Source: Flavobacterium yafengii (GTDB taxonomy: Bacteria; Bacteroidota; Bacteroidia; Flavobacteriales; Flavobacteriaceae). From it: 64,000 nt of DNA. How positions within the stretch are numbered: the first letter of the stretch is position 1; each line of letters opens with the position of its first letter. The notes under the pieces are model-generated. The model did not search any database. It was not told the origin of the DNA and saw only the letters and a list, made by a program, of their open reading frames with translations. The stretch covers positions 310,001 through 374,000 of the forward strand of contig NZ_JASCRY010000003.1 in NCBI RefSeq assembly GCF_030010375.1, read 5' to 3'. Below, one piece after another: positions 46,201 to 52,200 of the stretch. The position numbers were made by a program, and so were the translations under genes.

Positions 46201-49093
46201 CGGTGCTAGGCAAGAATCCGGAAATGGTACTCCAGACAATTCCGCTTTCAAAAATCAGTCCGCCACCATTACTGAGCACACGGCCTCCGCTCAGAGCAGT
46301 ACTTCCTGTGATTTTTGTGACATCAACTGTCTGTATCACCGCAAAGGATGGAGGAAGCGTTGTGAAACTTTTAGTAGCTCCATAAGCTGTACCCGCTTTA
46401 TTAACCGCATACGCACGGACATAATATTTAGTGCTTCCCGCTAGTGCGTTGAAATTATGGAGAAATCCCCCGATACCGATGCCACCGTCGGTTTTCGTAG
46501 CTAATATAGTAGTTGGATTCATCGCTGTATCCCAAACTATTCCACTGCTGGTTACTCTATTTCCCCCATCACTAAAAATATCACCCCCACCTACGGCAGT
46601 GGTACTGCTGATGCTGCTTGCCTCAACATCTTTTGTAGTTAAAGAAGCAATAGTATAGGTCTTGAAATTGATCTCATTGCCATATGCCACACCCGCACTG
46701 TTGGTGGCATACGCTTTAACATAGTATGTTTTGTTTGGCGCAAGCTCTTTAATGCTGCAATTAAACGTAGCCGAACCACCAATATTTTCTATTTTGTTAA
46801 TGAGAAAAAATTCCGGGTCAAAATCAGGTGTAAAACTCCAGGTTATACCACGAGAACTAATATCTGCACCCCCATCCACTGTAATGTGCCCGCCAGAAAT
46901 GGCTAGAGGATCAGAGGTATCAGGTACTTCTATGGTTGTAATGGTAGCCTTTTCGGCCGGAGCGGTCATAAATTCAACTACATTAGTACTGTAACCAACA
47001 CCTGTAGCATTAATGCCATAAGCTCTAATATAATAGGTCGTGCCCCCCTTCAGACCAGTAATCGTACTGATAAAATGACCGGTCCCTATTCCATTACTGC
47101 TATGTGATCCGTTAATCGTAGGATTGTTGGTTAAACTCCAGCATAAGCCGCGTTCCGTTACTGGCATCCCGCCATCTGAAGCAATAGCTCCCCCGCTGGT
47201 AACGGTAGTGCTGGTAACCAAGGAAGCAGCTGTAGTTGTTAACACTGGCGGTTGTGGCGTTGTAAAAATGTGTGAATTACCATAGGCTGTCCCCTTGCTA
47301 TTGGTAGCATAAGCCTTCACATAATAGGTGGTAGCCGGAACTAATGAAGAAAAGCTTGTGTGAAAAGTGCCGGTACCGCTTCCGGTTACATTCTCGACCG
47401 TTTTAGTAGGTAAAGCAATTGTAGGCTCAGGACTTGTACTCCAACAGATCCCGCGTTTAGTAATTAAAGAAACCCCATTACTGGTGATATCACCGCCACT
47501 AGAGGCCCTGGTACCGTCAAGACCTGGAAACCAGCCCGTTTTAAAACTGGCAGCATCATAGCTATGTGGTACAATGGTCGTTAAAGTAGGTAAAGAAGTG
47601 GTAATAAAACTCGACTCACTACTAAAGCTTGTACCTACACTATTGGTGGCATAACCCTTTATAAAATACGTTTTTCCCGATTCTAAATTGGTAATGTTGC
47701 AAACAAATGTGCCAACATCTGCCGGTCCGGATGCCAGTGAGGGAACATAAACAAAATTGACCCTGTCTGTACTCCAGCAAATTCCTCGCCCTGATATTGC
47801 CTCACCTCCATTGTTAATGATGGTGACTTCACTCACTGCCGATACATCAGTAATGTCTCTAACTTTAATGTTCGGTGAACTGAGCACAGGTGCCGTAGCG
47901 GGGTCGGTTTTAAAGTGATACATGTTACCATAAGCGGTCCCTGATACGTTTTCCGCATAGGCACGAACATAGTAATCTGTATTTCGCAACAGATCTGTTA
48001 TCTGACTCGGGTAGGGACCGACTCCTGAACCATCAGAAGTAATGATTGCCGCTGGGTCACTGATAGGATCCCCAACAACGCTCCAGGTAATTCCACGCAG
48101 ATAAATCTGCGATCCTCCATCACTACTGATTATTCCGCCGCTATTGGCATAAACAACAGAAACATTAGCATCAATTTCTATGGTTTCGATGATAGGCCTG
48201 TCGGCCATAGCTGTCCTGAACGTTATGTTATCACTGTACACAATACCAGATTCGTTAATCGCATAAGCACGCACATAATAAATCTTATCCGCCTCCAATC
48301 CGTTAATCACGCTTGAAAAAAAACCTATATCGCTACCAATTATCAAGGTACTGGTTCTGGTATTCAATCCAATATGCGGATTGGGATTTGTACTCCAACA
48401 GATTCCCTGTGTGATTACAGGCGTTCCTCCGTTATTTCTAATTTCAACACCACTAACGGCGGAAATATTGGTGATTCCGGTAACAGGTATAGCCGAGATG
48501 ATGGGCAGACAACTTATATCTTTCCATACTATCCCATCGTAATACCGGATGGCTTTTGAAAGTGTATTAATATAAATGGCCCCCATCGACACTCCTATAG
48601 GATTATCATTGAAAGCAGGCAGCTTAGAAACTTTCAACCCGCTATCTGTAGAAAAGCCACTGTTTTCTGCAAAACTACCTTTTCCGACTATTCTAGCTAC
48701 CGATTCCCACCTAGCCCCGTCATAAATCATCATCGCGTTTTGCGTTTTTGACAAATAGACCGCCCCCATTTCAATTATCCCTATAGGATCTTCACCTAAA
48801 GAGGGTAAAAATGGAATTCCAGATTTTATCTCCAGAAAGTCATTAACAGGTGTCGAATCGATGTTGCTACTGCATAGCGTTTCCCAAGAAGAACCATTAT
48901 ATATAAGGGGTTGGTTGTCTGTAATGCTGTAGATAAGCATTCCGGATATAGGGGAATTAACTGTTGATGGGTCCACCGTGGGAAGATGTGGAATACCACC
49001 AATTACCTTAAAAGAACTTTGTGCCGAAACAGCACTGGTTCCGGTAAGCAATAAGAAAAAAACAAACTTAAAAATAGTAAATAATGTCTTCAA
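36641..49093 (-). CDS. giant secreted repeat protein: about 31 FN3-like domains and four FISUMP domains (about 4150 aa)
   Basis: The reading frame is open from 49228 without an ATG. The best start is TTG at 49093, which gives MKTLFTIFKFVFFLLLTGTS, a good signal peptide. The N-terminal 200 residues hold three 'PxxGMLIY...YNGSSWETL' modules, as in the other fibre proteins. Then about 28 FN3-like domains of about 100 residues follow, each with a GICWST-like Trp strand and a TTYYVRAYATNSAGTAYGN strand. The last third alternates FN3-like and FISUMP domains four times (repeat of about 906 bp). Each FISUMP has CWI(T/A)-NLGA, GW-WQFN-QGYKHDGTTRTP, DPC-L-LG--WR-PT--EW, YW-ST and P(V/I)RCL. There is no T9SS sorting domain at the C-terminus. 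It is probably a very long surface stalk with lectin-like heads. Confidence 0.85.
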   Translation of the reverse strand: MKTLFTIFKFVFFLLLTGTSAVSAQSSFKVIGGIPHLPTVDPSTVNSPISGMLIYSITDNQPLIYNGSSWETLCSSNIDSTPVNDFLEIKSGIPFLPSLGEDPIGIIEMGAVYLSKTQNAMMIYDGARWESVARIVGKGSFAENSGFSTDSGLKVSKLPAFNDNPIGVSMGAIYINTLSKAIRYYDGIVWKDISCLPIISAIPVTGITNISAVSGVEIRNNGGTPVITQGICWSTNPNPHIGLNTRTSTLIIGSDIGFFSSVINGLEADKIYYVRAYAINESGIVYSDNITFRTAMADRPIIETIEIDANVSVVYANSGGIISSDGGSQIYLRGITWSVVGDPISDPAAIITSDGSGVGPYPSQITDLLRNTDYYVRAYAENVSGTAYGNMYHFKTDPATAPVLSSPNIKVRDITDVSAVSEVTIINNGGEAISGRGICWSTDRVNFVYVPSLASGPADVGTFVCNITNLESGKTYFIKGYATNSVGTSFSSESSFITTSLPTLTTIVPHSYDAASFKTGWFPGLDGTRASSGGDITSNGVSLITKRGICWSTSPEPTIALPTKTVENVTGSGTGTFHTSFSSLVPATTYYVKAYATNSKGTAYGNSHIFTTPQPPVLTTTAASLVTSTTVTSGGAIASDGGMPVTERGLCWSLTNNPTINGSHSSNGIGTGHFISTITGLKGGTTYYIRAYGINATGVGYSTNVVEFMTAPAEKATITTIEVPDTSDPLAISGGHITVDGGADISSRGITWSFTPDFDPEFFLINKIENIGGSATFNCSIKELAPNKTYYVKAYATNSAGVAYGNEINFKTYTIASLTTKDVEASSISSTTAVGGGDIFSDGGNRVTSSGIVWDTAMNPTTILATKTDGGIGIGGFLHNFNALAGSTKYYVRAYAVNKAGTAYGATKSFTTLPPSFAVIQTVDVTKITGSTALSGGRVLSNGGGLIFESGIVWSTISGFLPSTATSQKTIQQATGNFSSNISGLDPGTTYYVRAYATNSAGTTFASNELSFRTALLATVTTLTPTVGSITSTLATSGGYNINNGGSFITSKGICWSSTKNDPTIADSIRKIGSGSTSFTADLTDLLGSTTYFVRAFATNSAGTAYGNRESFMTLPAVHATVVTEKISEITGNTATGGGNIISNGGASVNTRGIVWSSDPDFLPEDASANRTEQTGYEKGIFVSYLNNLAQGTTYYVRAYAVSDAGPSYGNKVSFSTPTMATITTNPPNFVTATTAVSGGMISDSGGSDVLKRGVFWSTIDGFTPDALSVDQTDDGTGTGRFDSVLKNLAADTTYYVKAYASTITGTSYGAQFSFRTSQPVKATITTVSATEITDTTANSGGDITDEGGATTNIRGIKWSSQPGFDPEVAGEKIEQIGAGGIGIFSCTITGLIRGTTYYICAYATNDAGTKYGEVRSFTTSETAAIPEKATIFTNLPDFVTSSRAVLGGTITNSGGSAVLNKGVFWSTVQGFTPDISSTNKTNDGTGTGNFYSYLKNLQSDTTYYVIAYAVTSAGISYGDPVSFTTQPPIKATLTTVSATDITGDSANSGGAILDEGGATTHTRGLIWSSDPNFNPVTATANKTIEIGAGTGAFGSKITGLNLDTTYYVYAYAENVAGRSYGGKISFTTPKKAVIETNSSGIVTNTTAIVGGTIISSGGSNVIKRGVFWSTVAGFVPNITSADKTEDGTDTGSFSTELKNLTPATRYYVIAYAITVSGISFGEPVSFTTDQPTIAALTTVIPTKITGTTAESGGDISDEGGITVDTQGVLWSTQPNFDYDDILLSRTVQTGAGKGIFNSEITGLNPGTTYYLRAYAINEKGTAHGNELSFTTLNTATLSTNAISEDTGITAVSGGKILSDGGAPVFEQGICWSTSSLPTIGLSTRTSDQGAGLFTSNLIGLEPATMYFVRSYAINSVGTSYGDEISFTTKPILASVTTVDPEITSNDTASSGGVIRSNGGAMITQYGIVWTTDKDIAPDTITLTRTSDGSGNGSFISNLTNLVKSTTYYVRAYATNSAGTAYGNQLTVVIFATSPLLDTHEASSITATTAGGGGQITSDGGSVVTQRGICWSTQRNPTIALITKTSNVDLGDGNFTGEMTGLLSNTLYYVRAYAKNGIGVAYGFEKSFITLAEPTLTATTDITSIRATTATGGGQITDDGRSPILIRGIVWDTYSTPTIALNTKTVDDVTQGIGVFSGGLTGLTPDTIYYVRAYATNSVGTTYGSETTFRTNDVLLPVLSATSVIDISEYSVKGLGEVIDDGGMPVTARGFVWDTSNLPSIDLQTKIVNGTAGTGYFSEYCPGLIPGTSYYVRAYATNTKGTAYGDQATFTTSAAVPLLSDVTILPTILMNNAEAVASLVFDGGALITDLGLIWNTIDVIPIATPGNSLSVGAAGTSISGSLGSLLPGTLYYVWAYGTNNQRGTGYSSSATTFATPDRATLTTTPTVASITVSTATSGGTIISTGGMPILDRGVCWSTTTTEPTTSDSKTSIGPGSGGIGTFSSSLSGLTKGTLYHVRAYATNGIDTSYGSSVSFTTLDSPSVTTDFNVTSITANTAICAGEVLTNGGTAITSYGICWSTTSNPTILNSRTTNNGAWTGGFTASLGALTKGTVYHFRAYAINSVGTAYGDNFTFTTLAAVPTMSDVTISEKQMNSAKGTASQTSDGGATITALGLIWNTTSTLPVASPSNSLSIVPAGASFSETFGGLSPGTTYYVWAYGTNQRGTGYSAFPATFTAPNLATLTTTAPTASITAISASSGGTISNIGEVPITDRGVCWSTTSTAPTTLDSTKSIGAGGAGTFSTSLTSLTKGTLYYVRAYATNSMGTSYGGTVSFTTLDSPSVTTDSNVTSITTVSATCKGNVLGNGGAPITSYGVCWGTTADPTIQNSTKTINNGAWTGAFTANLGSLATATVYYFRAYATNSVGTTYGDNKTFTTVAIAPTIGNVTILNVTTDSADGSATIISNGGAAVIARGFVWSSSNTMPTLGIDNELPDTVSSGTVIANTISGLSEGPTYYVRAYATNVGGGTGYSPSASSFKICNPITLAHIEGVNGAPVTKTVTYDLVSSTISGTAKCWIAKNLGADQKAVTVSDDTEPSAGWYWQFNRLKVQGYKHDGTTRTPNTIWPSLVSENSQWTATNDPCRLMFGGDWRIPTQAEWTAVDAAPQNWTTSSHAYASVLKLHNAGFLNSTSGALVERGISGGYWSSTNSNGTNYSYYLYINSSNSYVSNNLKHLAYPVRCLRNEFVLSKPSVTNVTISNMTATSVAGATAITNNGGAAITARGLVWSATNLTPTVDDNVLIDTMPGLGSFTNTLLGLSDGTTYYVRAYATNSEGTEYSPSVSSFKICNPFTVYHAAGFNGAPVDKTVVYNSVSSSISGAPKCWITQNLGADRQAISITDDAEISAGWYWRFDSSQGYKHDGTTRTPATTWISSISGANAWTADRDPCGLLLGAGWRVPTQTEWTAVDAAPQNWATNADAYSSVLKLHNAGFLFNHDGSLGLRLGATGQGFYWGSTNGYYLNMTSTTSVVAGPNKAGAYPIRCLRDEFALSIPTVSNVNTTAMTPTSADVSATVSLDGGAAVTERGLVWSATDLTPTVDDNKVPGGLGTGNFTNTITGLSEALTYHVRAYATNSKGTAYSLLTKSFKICMPITAAHTAGFNGAPVGKTVVYDVVSSSSTGTPKCWITRNLGASERGTSVIDASETSAGWYWQFNRKQGYKHDGTTRTPSTAWISNIIESSDWTAANDPCGLLLGIGWHIPTGSEWTAVDATQNWTTNADSYLSVLKLHNAGYLDGGSLNSRGGINGSGNYWSSTGTGTTTGYYLYLNSTNSIMGNSSKNSALPVRCLRDEFALSIPSVSNVSTGAMTNTSVDGSATVTLSGGAAVFARGLVWSSTNAIPTLQDNVLSDTLPGIGSFINTISGLSEGATYYVRAYATNSEGTGYSPLVSSFKICVPFAVNHIAGANGAPVTKTVTYNSVNSSISGEARCWITQNLGADRQATSVTDATENVAGWYWQFNRKQGYKHDGTRTPTAWITNISESGDWTTTNDPCSLMLGAGWRMPSQLEWTAADAAPQNWNKDADGFASVLKLHNAGYLSSTWAELTYRGVYGNYWSTTSYSSTNGYFLTIGSGSSSVYYTTKVTFHPIRCLK

Positions 49094-49237
49094 AATAACG
49101 TGTGTCTTTTTTGTTGAGAAACCTGCGTCTCTTCCTTTTGATACTCTCCAGTCAATTGTGCCGGTTATTCGATTAACCCCGTCGTTCGAACCCCAGACTA
49201 CCGGTCTTCGCTCAATTAATTGGAACAATAGTTTATA

Positions 49238-52200
49238 TTAATCCTTCTTTTTTAAGATGCTGTTGATTTGCTCCTGCTGATGATCCATACGGGTTTTTAA
49301 TGCATCAATTTCTTTCTGTTGCTCTTTTACCGCCTGTATTAGAACACCTGCGAGTTGGGTATAATCCACTTTTAAGAAACCATCCTTATCTTGCGTCACC
49401 ATTTCAGGAAAAACACTTTGCAGTTCTTGCGCTATAACACCTATTTTTTGCCCTGTCGCATACTTATGCTGGTCCTTATACTCAAAGCTTACGCCTCTAA
49501 TCTGCTCTATTTTTTGTAGCACGTTAAGCAAAGTTTCGATATGGGTTTTTAACCTGTTGTCTGATGGGGTGTAGAAGTTTCCATTCACGGTTACATCCTG
49601 TCCGAAACTCGTATTACCAGCTGTATCAAAAGTTAATCCCTTACCGTTTTGACCGTCATTGTTAATGAAATTAAACGCAAGCTTAATATTCTGTGTAGCT
49701 GTGTGGTTCCCCATATTATCCTTACCCGCTGCTGTGGCATTTGTCATACTAGCATCCACGTATCTTTTTGTTGCCGCTTGATGGTCGAAAGTTGGATCGG
49801 CAAGATTTACGATGTTGTGGTTTATTGTTCCATTGCCTAACGAAATGTCTGTCGTTGCCATTCCAAAAGCGCTCAACGCAATGGTACTTGTCGCAACATC
49901 ACTTGCTTTCCCTGTACCATCCCCCAAAAAAATGTTTCCCGAAGATAGGCCGATATTACTTGCACCAATAACTCTATTATCCACATAGTTTCTGGTAGTT
50001 GCATCCTGGGCGTTTTCCGGTTCGGCAAGGTTTCGAATTCTGTAGCTATTGATTCCACTGCCTACGTAAATATCAGCCGTTGCCACTCCAAAACCACTCA
50101 GCGGTATGGTATTTTTAGCTGTTGAAACGGCTGTACCCGCAGCATTCCCTATATACAATTGCCCATCAGCCAATTTATTATCCATAGGTACCCATTCCGT
50201 ACCATTAAAGACATATAAATGATTATCCGTCGTATTGTAATACATGTCGCCCGTAACCGGAGCGGCAGGAGCTGTTGCGCTAACCGGGGGTTTTGAAGAT
50301 TTTGAATCAACATAGCTTTTTGTGGCCGCATCCTGATTCGCAGATGGATCGGCAAGACCTCTTAATTTGAACCCGCCAATAAAAATATCTTCCGTTGGTA
50401 CTCCAAAACCACTAAGTAGAATGTTATTTTTAGGGACGGAGGAAGCTTTCCCTGTAGCATCCCCAACAAAAAGATTCCCATCAGCAAGGCTAATGCTGGC
50501 TATAGTGACAACCTTGCTATCAACATAATTTTTTGTCGCCGCATCCGCAGCGATTGTTGGCTCGGCCAGGTTTACGATTTTTTTGGCTCCTAAATCAATG
50601 TCTGCTGTCGCTGCAGCAAAACCGCTCAGCGAAATGGTGCTTTTAGAAACATCAGCTGCTTTCCCTGTGCCATCCCCCACAAAAAGATTGCCGCTGGTCA
50701 GGCTAATATCAGCCGGAAAAATAACCTTGGTATCCACATAGTTTTTTGTTACAGCATCCGTGGATACTACTGGGTCGGCAAGATTTACGATTTTTTTGAT
50801 TCCTAAATCAATGTCCGCTGTCGCTGCGGCAAAACCGCTCAGCGCAATAGTGCTTTTAGAAACATCGGATGCTTTCCCTGTGCCATCCCCCACAAAAAGG
50901 TTACCGCTGGTCAGGCTAATATTAGTCGGCGCGATAATCTTGTTATCCACATAGTTCTTTGTCGCAGCATCCTGATTTACAGCTGGCTCAGCAAGGTTTA
51001 CTATTTTTTTTGTTCCTAGATCAATATCAGCTGTCGCTGCAGCGAAACCGCTCAGCGCAATGGTGCTTTTAGAAACATCGGATGCTTTTCCTGTCACATC
51101 TCCCACAAAAAAGTTGCCGCTGGTCAAGCTAATATTAGTCGGAGCGACAACCCTGTTATCGACATAATTTTTTGTCGCAGCATCCGCAGCGATTGTTGGC
51201 TCGGCCAGGTTTACGATTTTTTTGGCTCCTAAATCAATGTCTGCCGTCGCTGCAGCAAAACCGCTCAGCGAAATGGTGCTTTTAGAAACATCAGCTGCTT
51301 TCCCTGTGCCATCCCCCACAAAAAGATTGCCGCTGGTCAGGCTAATATCAGCCGGAAAAATAACCTTGGTATCCACATAGTTTTTTGTTACAGCATCCGT
51401 GGATACTACTGGGTCGGCAAGATTTACGATTTTTTTGATTCCTAAATCAATGTCCGCTGTCGCTGCGGCAAAACCGCTCAGCGTAATGGTGCTTTTAGAA
51501 ACATCGGATGCTTTCCCTGTGCCATCCCCCACAAAAAGGTTACCGCTGGTCAGGCTAATATTAGTCGGCGCGATAATCTTGTTATCCACATAGTTCTTTG
51601 TCGCAGCATCCTGATTTACAGCTGGCTCAGCAAGGTTTACTATTTTTTTTGTTCCTAGATCAATATCAGCTGTCGCTGCAGCAAAACCGCTCAGCGCAAT
51701 GGTGCTTTTAGAAACATCGGATGCTTTTCCTGTCACATCTCCCACAAAAAAGTTGCCGCTGGTCAAGCTAATATTAGTCGGAGCGACAACCCTGTTATCG
51801 ACATAATTTTTTGTCGCAGCATCCGCAGCGATTGTTGGCTCAGCAAGGTTTACTATTTTTTTGGTTCCTAAATCAATGTCCGCCGTCGCTGCAGCAAAAC
51901 CGCTCAGCGAAATGGTGCTTTTAGAAACATCGGATGCTTTCCCTGTGCCATCCCCCACAAAAAGATTGCCGCTGGTCAGGCTAATATTAGTCGGAGTGAT
52001 AACCCTGGTATCCACATAGTTTTTTGTCGCAGCATCCGTGGATACTACTGGGTCGGCAAGATTTGCGATTTTTTTGGTTCCTAAATCAATATCTGCTGTC
52101 GCCGCTGCAAAACCGCTCAGTGCAATAGTGCTTTTCGAAACATCGGATGCTTTCCCTGTGCCATCCCCCACAAAAAGGTTGCCGCTGGTCAGGCTAATAT

